42,426 nt of DNA. Origin: Zoogloea sp. (GTDB taxonomy: Bacteria > Pseudomonadota > Gammaproteobacteria > Burkholderiales > Rhodocyclaceae). The translations under genes were made by a program, and so were the position numbers. Positions 26,111 through 33,670 of this stretch are shown piece by piece. Each line of letters opens with the position of its first letter. Position 1 is the stretch's first letter. The DNA lies in the NCBI GenBank assembly GCA_009026175.1, contig WBTZ01000028.1, positions 1 to 42,426 on the forward strand, in the 5' to 3' direction. The notes under the pieces were generated by a model that saw only the letters and a program-made list of their open reading frames with translations, was not told where the DNA came from and made no database searches.

Positions 26111-28843
26111 TCAGTGCTTGTTTGACTGGGCCAGCCGTTTCAACTCCGGCACGCAGGAGCCACAGTTGGTCCCGCAGCGGGTGCGTGCCTGCAGCGCTTC
26201 CAGCGTTTCCCCGCCCCGGAAGGCCGCGGCGATATCCTCCTCCGCAACGTCGAAACAGTTGCAGATGACCTTGCCTCGCGCAGATTGCCCGGCCGGCGGC
26301 TGGGTCAGGGGCGCGAGCAGCCAAGGCCGCACTGCCGCAGCGGAATGCCCCTGCACCATCATGTCGGCCAACCAGTCGGCAGCCCGGGTTTCCCCGGCCA
26401 GACGCACCGCGGCCAGTGAGTCGCCTTCAACCAATGCCCGTTTTGCCACGTCCTTGCGCGTGTCCTGGTAGGACAGCACCTTGCTTGGATCGTCCAGTGC
26501 CAGATCCCGGTCCAGGGCTTCCATCAGTCTGGGGGCGAGCTCCTCGCCCTGGGCCTTGAGCACCACCACGGGGGTGTTGCGGCCGGCCAGGGTCAGGCTG
26601 GCATAGGGGAAATGCGGCAGCCAGCGGCGCAGGCGGTCCATCACCTCCAGCGGGTTGGGGTGCAGCTCGCCGTTGGCGTCCGGCTCGGAGCGGCGCATCG
26701 CCACCAGGGCCTTGCCGGCCTTGTATTTCTCCACCTGGACGGCGGCATGCTTGAGTTCGGGCTGCTTGGAGTAGGGATCAAAGGCTGAGGGGAGCAGCAC
26801 ATTGACGCCCTGGCCACCCATGGTATTGCCGCCCCAGTGCATCGGCACGAAGGTCTGGCCGGGCCGCAGGGTGGCGGACTCGAGCACTTTCAGGACTACG
26901 TCCCCACGCTTGCTCTTGACCTGCACGAGGTCGCCGCTGGCCAGGCCGCGGCGTTCCATGTCGTCCTTGTGCATGTGCAGCATCGGTTCCGGTTCGTGGC
27001 TGTACAGGCGGGCTACCAGGCCGGTGCGGCTCATGCCGTGCCACTGGTCGCGCAGGCGTCCGGTATTGAGGTGTAGCGGGTAACGGGCGCTGGGCGATTC
27101 GGCGGTGATGCGGTGCTCGGTGACGACGAAGCGGGCTTTGCCGCAGGGCGTCGGGAACACGCCGTCCTCGTAGAGGCGCACCTTGCCCTGGCTGGCCCCT
27201 TCCGGGAAGGGCCATTGCTGCGGGCCGGCAGTTTCCAGCTGGCTGTAGCTCAGGCCGGTGATATCGAGGTCACGGCCGCGGGTGGATTCCCGGTGCTCGT
27301 TCCAGATGGACTCCGGCGTGGAGTAGGGGAACATCCGCGCGGCAAGGTCTGCCTTGTCCATGCGGATGCCCAGACGCCGGGCGAAATCCACCACGATCGC
27401 CCAATCGTGGCGGGCTTCACCCGGCGCGGACACGGCGGCCCGGACGCGGCTGATGGCGCGTTCCGAGTTGGTGACGGTGCCTTCCTTCTCGCCCCAGGTG
27501 GTGGCGGGCAGGAGGAGGTCGGCGTAGGCGCAGGTTTCGGTATGACCGAAGGCTTCCTGCACGATGACGAATTCGGCCTTGGCCAGGGCCGCGTGGATCA
27601 GTGCCTGGTCGGGCATGGACTGGGCCGGGTTGGTACAGGCGATCCAGACCGCCTTGATCTCCCCGCTGCGCAAGCCGTCGAACATCTCCACCGCGCTCCT
27701 GCCAGGTTGCGCGGGGACGTCGTCCACCCCCCAAAGGGCGGCGACCTCGGCCCGGTGCGCAGGGTTGGCCATGTCCCGGTGGGCGGACAGCAGATTGGCC
27801 AGGCCACCGACCTCGCGGCCACCCATCGCGTTGGGCTGGCCGGTCAGGGAGAAGGGGCCGGCGCCAGGGCGGCCGATCTGCCCGGTGGCCAGGTGCAGGT
27901 TGATCAGGGCCGAGTTGTTGTGGGTGCCGAACGAATACTGGTTGAGTCCCTGGCAATACATGGACATCGTGGCCGGTGCGGTGGCGAAGATCTCCGCCGC
28001 CTGTTCGATGGCCTTCTTGTCCAGCCCGCAGAGGGTGGCTGCCATGGCCGGGGTGTATTCCCGCACGGCCTTCTTGACGGCGTCGAAGCCTTCCGTGTGG
28101 GCCTCGATGTAGTCCCGGTTAACCCAGCCCTCCCACAGCATCACGTGCAGCATCGCGTTGTACAGGGCGATGTCGGTGCCGGGCAGCAGGGCGAGGTGCA
28201 GGTCGGCCGCCTCGGCGGTGTCGGTCCGGCGCGGGTCGATCACCACCAGCTTCATGTCGGGCCTGGCCTTGCGCGCATCCTCGATGCGCCGGAAGGCGAT
28301 CGGGTGGGCGAAGGCGGTGTTGCTGCCGGTGATGAACAGGGCGTGGCTGTGGGCGATGTCTTCGTAGCTGCACGGCGGGGCGTCGGCGCCGAGGCTGAGC
28401 TTGTAGCCGGCTACCGCGCTCGACATGCACAGGCGTGAGTTGGTGTCCAGGTTGTTGGTACCGATCAGGCCCTTCACCAGCTTGTTGAAGACATAGTAGT
28501 CCTCGGTCAGGAGCTGGCCGGCCCCATACACCGCCACGGCATCCGGGCCGTGCTCGGCGATGATCGCGGCGAAGCGCTCTGCTGCGGTGTCGAGCGCGGT
28601 GTCCCAGCTGACCCGTTCGCGGCTGGCACCGCGGTCGGCACGCAGCTCCGGGTAAAGGGCCCGGGCAATCAGGGTGTCGGGTGCGGCCGACAGGTGAAGG
28701 GTGGAGCCCTTGGTGCACAAGCGGCCGAAGTTGGCCGGATGGTCCGGGTCTCCACGCACGCCGGTGATACGACCGGCCTCGTGTTCGATTACGACACCGC
28801 AGCCTACGCCGCAGTAACAACAGGTGGATTTGGTTTCTGCCAT
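26111..28843 (-). CDS. nasA: Assimilatory nitrate reductase catalytic subunit
   Basis: A 910-residue cytoplasmic molybdopterin enzyme that reduces nitrate to nitrite. The N-terminal 4Fe-4S motif uses C8, C11, C15 and C43. The molybdenum-ligand cysteine is expected in NSRLCMSSAVAGY. The C-terminal 60 residues form a BFD-like 2Fe-2S domain (ICNCFDVAEEDI and CGTNCGSC), which marks NasA and separates it from periplasmic NapA; there is also no Tat signal. The ATG at 28843 has GAGGAG five bases upstream and gives MAETKSTCCYCG. An in-frame extension to 28909 is unsupported. It follows ybiB by 194 bp on the same strand. No nitrite reductase, transporter or NasR gene is in the window. Confidence 0.93.
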   Translation of the reverse strand: MAETKSTCCYCGVGCGVVIEHEAGRITGVRGDPDHPANFGRLCTKGSTLHLSAAPDTLIARALYPELRADRGASRERVSWDTALDTAAERFAAIIAEHGPDAVAVYGAGQLLTEDYYVFNKLVKGLIGTNNLDTNSRLCMSSAVAGYKLSLGADAPPCSYEDIAHSHALFITGSNTAFAHPIAFRRIEDARKARPDMKLVVIDPRRTDTAEAADLHLALLPGTDIALYNAMLHVMLWEGWVNRDYIEAHTEGFDAVKKAVREYTPAMAATLCGLDKKAIEQAAEIFATAPATMSMYCQGLNQYSFGTHNNSALINLHLATGQIGRPGAGPFSLTGQPNAMGGREVGGLANLLSAHRDMANPAHRAEVAALWGVDDVPAQPGRSAVEMFDGLRSGEIKAVWIACTNPAQSMPDQALIHAALAKAEFVIVQEAFGHTETCAYADLLLPATTWGEKEGTVTNSERAISRVRAAVSAPGEARHDWAIVVDFARRLGIRMDKADLAARMFPYSTPESIWNEHRESTRGRDLDITGLSYSQLETAGPQQWPFPEGASQGKVRLYEDGVFPTPCGKARFVVTEHRITAESPSARYPLHLNTGRLRDQWHGMSRTGLVARLYSHEPEPMLHMHKDDMERRGLASGDLVQVKSKRGDVVLKVLESATLRPGQTFVPMHWGGNTMGGQGVNVLLPSAFDPYSKQPELKHAAVQVEKYKAGKALVAMRRSEPDANGELHPNPLEVMDRLRRWLPHFPYASLTLAGRNTPVVVLKAQGEELAPRLMEALDRDLALDDPSKVLSYQDTRKDVAKRALVEGDSLAAVRLAGETRAADWLADMMVQGHSAAAVRPWLLAPLTQPPAGQSARGKVICNCFDVAEEDIAAAFRGGETLEALQARTRCGTNCGSCVPELKRLAQSNKH

Positions 28844-29037
28844 CACGACTCCTCTTGGAGACTGATAAGCAGGGTTTGTGCCAATTTCCGAAAGCCGCTT
28901 CGGCCGCACTTTCCGCCCGCATCGGGCAGGCCTGCGGCCGATTGATGCACCAGTTCGGGGCTGTCAGGCTGCCTGGTGGTGCGCGATCTGGATTGTCGCA
29001 CCACGATTGGGCGTGGCGCGGTCGGGCAGCAGCGGGC

Positions 29038-29979
29038 TCAGGCGCGTGGGACGAGGCTCAGTTCGCGCAGTGCGGCGACCTGGTCGAGGATGGGTTGGGG
29101 AACGGGCCTCTCGCCGGCCAGCATGGCGCGGATCAGCGCCGCATTGGCCGGGACGGCGGGATCGTCAGGCAGGCCTTCGATGGGGGGCGCGCCGCCTTCC
29201 TCGGCAGGAAAGGCAATACGGGCCTCGCCATTGGCAAAGGCCTCCAGCAGCGGACGCCGGCGGGGGTTGGCAAAAGCCTCGCCTTCCGTGCCGCGCAGCA
29301 GCATGGCGACAGCCCCCAGGGCGACCAGGTGGGCGTGAATGCGTTCGAGGTACTCAGGATGGGTCATCGAGGCCACCCGCACGCTGTGGCCGGGCGCCGG
29401 GTCGAGCAGCTTGGCCAGGGTGTGGGCGCTGTTGCGCACGCCCAGGCGCGGGCGCAGGGCCAGCAGGCGGACCAAGCCCGGAGCGAGGCTGTCGAGATTG
29501 AGGCAGGCGAGGCGGCTTTCAGCCAGGGCGGCCTCGGCCGCCGCAATGTCGGCCGCCGGCTGGATATCCAGGGCGGCCAGCAATTCGAAGGGGCTGACCC
29601 GGCTGTCGAAGTCGTGGCGCCCCTGGATCAGCACGGGAACCCCCTCGCGGGCCAGCAGCAGCGCCAGCAGCGGCATCAGGTTGGCCTGGCGGCGGGCGCC
29701 ATTGTAGGTGGGCAGCACCACGAGGCGCGGGCCGGGTGGCACGCTCACATGCGCAGTGCGGGCGTCGAGGGCGTGCTGGAAGCCGATCAGTTCGTCGAGG
29801 GATTCTGCCTTGATGCGCATGGACAAGATGATCGCGCCCAGCTCCAGGTCCGGCACGGCGCCGTCCATCATGTCGGCAAACAGGGATTCTGCCTGGTCGG
29901 TGGTCAGCGGGCGGGAGCCTTTCGGCCCGCGTCCGATCTCCTTGATGAGGGGAGCGTAGGAGAGGGAGGCGTTGGACAT
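29038..29979 (-). CDS. ybiB: YbiB/TrpD2-family nucleic-acid-binding protein
   Basis: A 313-residue protein of the glycosyltransferase family 3 / anthranilate phosphoribosyltransferase fold. N-terminal helices contain LTTDQAESLFADMMDG and LGAIILSMRIKAESLDELIGF. The phosphoribosyl loop of true TrpD (GTGGD) is replaced by LPTYNGARRQANL near residue 90, as in YbiB. E. coli YbiB (320 residues) binds DNA and RNA and is not an anthranilate enzyme. The order ybiB then nasA recurs beside nitrate and nitrite assimilation genes in betaproteobacteria, but the reason is unknown. Start ATG 29979. It is divergent from the dehydrogenase at 30115; a weak -10-like TACACT is the complement of 30013-30018. Confidence 0.88.
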   Translation of the reverse strand: MSNASLSYAPLIKEIGRGPKGSRPLTTDQAESLFADMMDGAVPDLELGAIILSMRIKAESLDELIGFQHALDARTAHVSVPPGPRLVVLPTYNGARRQANLMPLLALLLAREGVPVLIQGRHDFDSRVSPFELLAALDIQPAADIAAAEAALAESRLACLNLDSLAPGLVRLLALRPRLGVRNSAHTLAKLLDPAPGHSVRVASMTHPEYLERIHAHLVALGAVAMLLRGTEGEAFANPRRRPLLEAFANGEARIAFPAEEGGAPPIEGLPDDPAVPANAALIRAMLAGERPVPQPILDQVAALRELSLVPRA

Positions 29980-30114
29980 GGTTGACGGCTATGGCAGGTA
30001 ATCGGACGCTCGAGTGTAGCGGATGCGGCACTGCGTCAGGCAAATTGCCGGGGGGACGAACGGCCTGCGGGTATCGGTGTCCATTCCTCAGGTCGATGAT
30101 GCGTGGAGATTCCA

Positions 30115-31263
30115 ATGGCAGGGTGGCGCGGCGCGGCAGGACAGGTACGCTGGTGGGCAGGACTGTGCCTGATGGTGGCGGTGTGGACGGCGAGCGCCGG
30201 GGCACCACCGGCAGAACGCCTTAAGCTGCCGCCGGGCTTTCGCATCGAGGTCCTGACCGACCAGGTGCCCGGTGCCCGTGGGCTGGCTCTCGGCGACTTT
30301 GCCGATGGCAAGGGCGTGGTGTACGTGGGCAGCCGCAGCGAAGGCAAGGTGTATGGGGTCGAGGTGGACGGGGCCCGGGTTTCGCGGGTGCATGTGCTAG
30401 CGAGCGGCCTCGAGCAGCCCGTCGGGGTGGCCTACCGGGGCGGTGCCCTGTTCGTGTCGGCGGTGTCGCGGATCCTGGCGCTGGACGACGTCGCCCGCCG
30501 CCTCGCCGATCCGCCGGCGCCCCGGGTGGTGACCGGGCGCTTCCCCACCGAGCGCCACCATGGCTGGAAGTTCATCGCCTTCGGGCCGGATGGCTGGCTG
30601 TATGTCCCGGTGGGAGCACCCTGCAACATCTGCGAGCCGGACCCTGAGCGCTATGCCAACATCCAGCGCATGCGGCCGGACGGCTCGGGTGTCGAAGTGG
30701 TGGCGCGTGGTGTGCGCAATACGGTGGGCTTCGACTGGCATCCGGTGGATGGCCGACTGTGGTTCACCGACAACGGGCGCGACATGCTGGGGGACGATCT
30801 GCCCTCCGACGAGCTCAACCGCGTCGCCCGGCCGGGCGATCATTTCGGCTATCCCTATTGCCACCAGGGTGATCTGCCTGATCCCGACTTTGGACGCAGG
30901 CAGCGCTGCGAAGCCTTCGTGCCGCCGGTGGCGCGTCTGGGGGCCCATGTGGCGGCGCTGGGCATGCGCTTTTACACCGGCAGCATGTTCCCCGCGGCCT
31001 ACCGCAACAATGTGTTCATTGCCGAGCATGGCTCCTGGAACCGCAGCCGCAAGTCCGGCTACCGGGTGATGCGCGTGGAGGTGGACGCCGCGGGCAGGCA
31101 GGCGCAGCAGACGGTCTTTGTGGACGGCTGGTTGCAGGTTGATGCACTGGGGCGTGAGCGGGTCCTCGGCCGGCCTGCCGATGTGCTGGTGATGCCCGAT
31201 GGTGCGCTGCTGATCAGCGACGATCTGGCGGGAGTGATCTACCGGGTCAGCTATGGAGGCTGA
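30115..31263 (+). CDS. Sorbosone dehydrogenase / soluble PQQ-type sugar dehydrogenase family protein
   Basis: A 382-residue secreted six-bladed beta-propeller of the GDH/sorbosone dehydrogenase family (COG2133 type), which oxidises sugars or aldoses with pyrroloquinoline quinone in known members. An N-terminal signal peptide is visible, with WWAGLCLMVAVWTASAG and probable cleavage near residue 32. Family stretches are FGPDGWLYVPVGAPCNICEP, VARGVRNTVGFDWHP, WFTDNGRDMLGDDLPSDELN and IAEHGSWNRS. ATG 30115 has GGAG at 30105-30108; an in-frame GTG at 30103 adds four residues and is less likely. No PQQ synthesis genes are nearby, so cofactor and substrate are unproven. Confidence 0.85.
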   Translation: MAGWRGAAGQVRWWAGLCLMVAVWTASAGAPPAERLKLPPGFRIEVLTDQVPGARGLALGDFADGKGVVYVGSRSEGKVYGVEVDGARVSRVHVLASGLEQPVGVAYRGGALFVSAVSRILALDDVARRLADPPAPRVVTGRFPTERHHGWKFIAFGPDGWLYVPVGAPCNICEPDPERYANIQRMRPDGSGVEVVARGVRNTVGFDWHPVDGRLWFTDNGRDMLGDDLPSDELNRVARPGDHFGYPYCHQGDLPDPDFGRRQRCEAFVPPVARLGAHVAALGMRFYTGSMFPAAYRNNVFIAEHGSWNRSRKSGYRVMRVEVDAAGRQAQQTVFVDGWLQVDALGRERVLGRPADVLVMPDGALLISDDLAGVIYRVSYGG

Positions 31264-31351
31264 GGGGCGAAGGGACCGGGGGTCTGCGCGGATTGCGCTG
31301 GCGTGCGGCGGGGGCTAGGCTCGGGGTTTTTCCCGGCAACAAGGACAGGAC

Positions 31352-32224
31352 ATGAAAGTCGGTTTCATCGGTCTCGGCATCATGGGGCGCCCCATGGCCC
31401 TCAATCTTCTCAAGGGTGGTTTCGATCTTACCGTCTGGGCGCGCCGCGCCGAATCCATGGCGCCGCTGCTCGAGGCGGGCGCCAAGGGTGCGGCGAGCGC
31501 TGCCGAGGTGGCTGCGGCCTGTGATGTGGTGTTCTCCATGGTGGCCGATGCGGCCGATGTGGAGCAGGTAGCCCTGGGCGCCGGCGGCGTGGCCGAGGGC
31601 GCGCGACCGGGCCTCATCCATGTGGACATGAGCACCATTGCACCTTCTGCAGCCCAGTCCATCGCGGCGCGCCTGGCGGAGCGGGGCGTGGTGATGCTCG
31701 ATGCACCGGTATCCGGTGGCGAGGTGGGGGCGATCAACGGCGGCCTGACCATCATGGTCGGCGGTGACGGGGCGGCCTTCGAGACGGTACGTCCGCTGTT
31801 TGCCTGCATGGGCAAGGCTGCGACCCTGATCGGCGCCTCCGGGGCCGGCCAGGTGGCCAAGGCCTGCAACCAGATCCTCACCGGGGTGGGTGTGCTGGCG
31901 GTGGCGGAGGCCTTCAACTTTGCCCGCAAGAGCGGGGTGGACGCAGGCAAGGTGCGCGAGGCGCTGCTGGGCGGCTTTGCCTACAGCCGCATCCTCGAGA
32001 ACCACGGCCAGCGCATGCTGGACCGCAATTTCAAACCCGGCTTCAAGGCCTGGATGCATCAGAAGGACATGAACATCGTCATGCAGGAGGCCCATCGCCT
32101 GGGGCTGATGCTGCCCAGCAGCGCCGCCACGGCCCAGCTGTTCAATGCCATGGTGGGCAGCGGGATGGGTGAGGACGACTCGGTGGCTGCGCTGAAGCTG
32201 CTGGAAAGCCTGTCGGGAGAATGA
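31352..32224 (+). CDS. Beta-hydroxyacid dehydrogenase, 2-hydroxy-3-oxopropionate (tartronate semialdehyde) reductase family, copy 1
   Basis: A 290-residue NAD(P)-dependent enzyme of the 3-hydroxyisobutyrate dehydrogenase superfamily (GarR/GlxR/GLYR type). The Rossmann motif GFIGLGIMGRPMA opens the protein, the substrate-binding DAPVSGGEVGA lies at 117-127, and the catalytic lysine is K170 in GAGQVAKACNQ. WARR at 29-32 after the second strand may favour NADPH. AAGGA at 31341-31345 precedes the ATG. A close paralogue begins one base after its stop codon. Candidate substrates are tartronate semialdehyde, succinic semialdehyde or glyoxylate; which one cannot be told from sequence. Confidence 0.9.
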   Translation: MKVGFIGLGIMGRPMALNLLKGGFDLTVWARRAESMAPLLEAGAKGAASAAEVAAACDVVFSMVADAADVEQVALGAGGVAEGARPGLIHVDMSTIAPSAAQSIAARLAERGVVMLDAPVSGGEVGAINGGLTIMVGGDGAAFETVRPLFACMGKAATLIGASGAGQVAKACNQILTGVGVLAVAEAFNFARKSGVDAGKVREALLGGFAYSRILENHGQRMLDRNFKPGFKAWMHQKDMNIVMQEAHRLGLMLPSSAATAQLFNAMVGSGMGEDDSVAALKLLESLSGE

Positions 32225-32225
32225 G

Positions 32226-33101
32226 GTGAAGGTCGGTTTCGTGGGGCTGGGCGTCATGGGACGCCCGATGGCGGGCCACCTGCTGGCGGCCGGCCACGAG
32301 CTGGCCGTCTGGGCGCGCCGTCCGGACAGCATGGTGCCACTGGTCGAGGCCGGGGCCCGGGCCTGTGCCACGCCGGCCGAGCTGGCGGCCTGTTGCGAGG
32401 TCGTCATCTCGGTGGTGACGGCCAGTGCCGATGTGGAGCAGCTGGCTCTCGCACCGGACGGTTTGCGGGCCGGCTTCGTGTCGGGCGCCATCCATGTGGA
32501 CATGAGCACCATCGCCCCGGGCACCGCCCGCCGGGTGGCGGCCCGCTATGCCGAAAAGGGCATTGGCTGGCTGGACGCGCCGGTGTCCGGCGGCGAGATC
32601 GGCGCCCGTGACGCCACCCTGGCCATCATGGCCGGCGGGGCGCCCGAGGTGCTCGAGCGGGTGCGCCCGCTGCTGGCCTGCCTCGGCAAGACCATCGTGC
32701 ACATCGGCCCGGCGGGTGCGGGGCAGGTGGCCAAGGCCTGCAACCAGATGATCATGGTCAACGCCATCCAGGCCTGCGCCGAGGCGATGCGTCTGGCCGG
32801 TGCCCACGGCGTTGACCTGCACAAGGTCCGGGAGGCCCTGATGGGCGGTTCTGCGGCGTCGCGGGTGCTCGACGTGATGGGAGGGCGCATGGCCCGGCGG
32901 GATTTCGTGGCGGGCATCCAGGCGCGTCTGCACCACAAGGACTTTGCCATCCTGATGGAAGAGGCGCGCCAGCTTGGCGCGCCCCTGCCGGTGGCGGCCC
33001 AGACCTGGCAGCAACTCAATGCCCTGATGGCCCTGGGGGGCGGCCGTGACGATACGGCCAGCCTGCTCCGGGTGCTTGAGCCCGTTTCAACGTCCAGGTG
33101 A
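32226..33101 (+). CDS. Beta-hydroxyacid dehydrogenase, 2-hydroxy-3-oxopropionate reductase family, copy 2
   Basis: A 291-residue paralogue of the preceding gene. By my hand count, 102 of the first 170 residues are identical without gaps. It has the same GFVGLGVMGRPMA nucleotide loop, DAPVSGGEIGA and catalytic K170 (GAGQVAKACNQ). The start is GTG at 32226, one base after the previous stop, so translation is likely coupled. The two copies differ most in the C-terminal all-helical domain that shapes the substrate pocket, suggesting different substrates rather than dosage. Confidence 0.9.
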   Translation: MKVGFVGLGVMGRPMAGHLLAAGHELAVWARRPDSMVPLVEAGARACATPAELAACCEVVISVVTASADVEQLALAPDGLRAGFVSGAIHVDMSTIAPGTARRVAARYAEKGIGWLDAPVSGGEIGARDATLAIMAGGAPEVLERVRPLLACLGKTIVHIGPAGAGQVAKACNQMIMVNAIQACAEAMRLAGAHGVDLHKVREALMGGSAASRVLDVMGGRMARRDFVAGIQARLHHKDFAILMEEARQLGAPLPVAAQTWQQLNALMALGGGRDDTASLLRVLEPVSTSR

Positions 33102-33105
33102 TGAC

Positions 33106-33669
33106 ATGACGCTGCCTTTCCGCCGTTCCTTCATCCGCCGCCTTGCCGTCACTGGCGGGGGGCTCCTGCTGGCTGGCTGCGCCGGCCTGCCCTTCGGGCT
33201 CGAGAAGCCGGATGTCTCGATTGCCGGCATCCGCCTGCTGGATGGCAACCTGATCGAGCAGCGCTTCGTGCTGACCCTGCGCATCACGAATCCCAACAGG
33301 GTGGAGATTCCCATCGAAGGGCTCAATTTCGATCTGGACCTCAATGAGCAGCCCTTTGCCAGGGGCGTCAGCAACCGGGCCCTGGTGGTCCCGCGCCTGG
33401 GCGAGGCCACCATGGATGTGACGGTCTCCACCGGTCTGAATGGCTGGCTGCGCCAGCTGGGCGAGCTCGGCAAGGGGCGCGACAAGGCCGATTACCGCAT
33501 CCGCGGCCGCCTGGTGACGGGCAGCCTCGGTGGTTTTGATTTTGACCGCCGGGGCCAGGTGGACCTGGCCCGCCTGCTCGGCCGTTTCGGCGAGCGCCTG
33601 GACAAGGGCTTCGGCAAAGGTCCGGGCAAGGGCGGCGAGGCGGCGCCACCGCCATCCGAGCGCTTCTAG
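33106..33669 (+). CDS. LEA14-like (WHy domain) putative Tat lipoprotein
   Basis: A 187-residue protein. The N-terminus has a twin-arginine type stretch FRRSFIRRLAV followed by a lipobox LAGC with the lipidation cysteine at residue 25. The mature part contains a LEA14/WHy beta-sandwich: VSIAGIRLLDGNLIEQRFVL, RITNPNRVEIPIEGL and VVPRLGEATMDVTV. The C-terminus is Gly/Lys/Pro-rich. LEA14-type proteins are linked to desiccation or stress, and bacterial examples are little studied. ATG 33106 is four bases after the paralogue stop, with AGGTGA upstream, so it likely ends that transcript. It is convergent with the next gene, with a single base between the two stop codons. Confidence 0.85.
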   Translation: MTLPFRRSFIRRLAVTGGGLLLAGCAGLPFGLEKPDVSIAGIRLLDGNLIEQRFVLTLRITNPNRVEIPIEGLNFDLDLNEQPFARGVSNRALVVPRLGEATMDVTVSTGLNGWLRQLGELGKGRDKADYRIRGRLVTGSLGGFDFDRRGQVDLARLLGRFGERLDKGFGKGPGKGGEAAPPPSERF

Positions 33670-33670
33670 C

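Noticed and set aside
30013-30043. TTGCCT/TACACT on the minus strand as the ybiB promoter
   Set aside because: The spacing is 19 bp and the -10 matches only 4 of 6 positions; mentioned under ybiB but not called.
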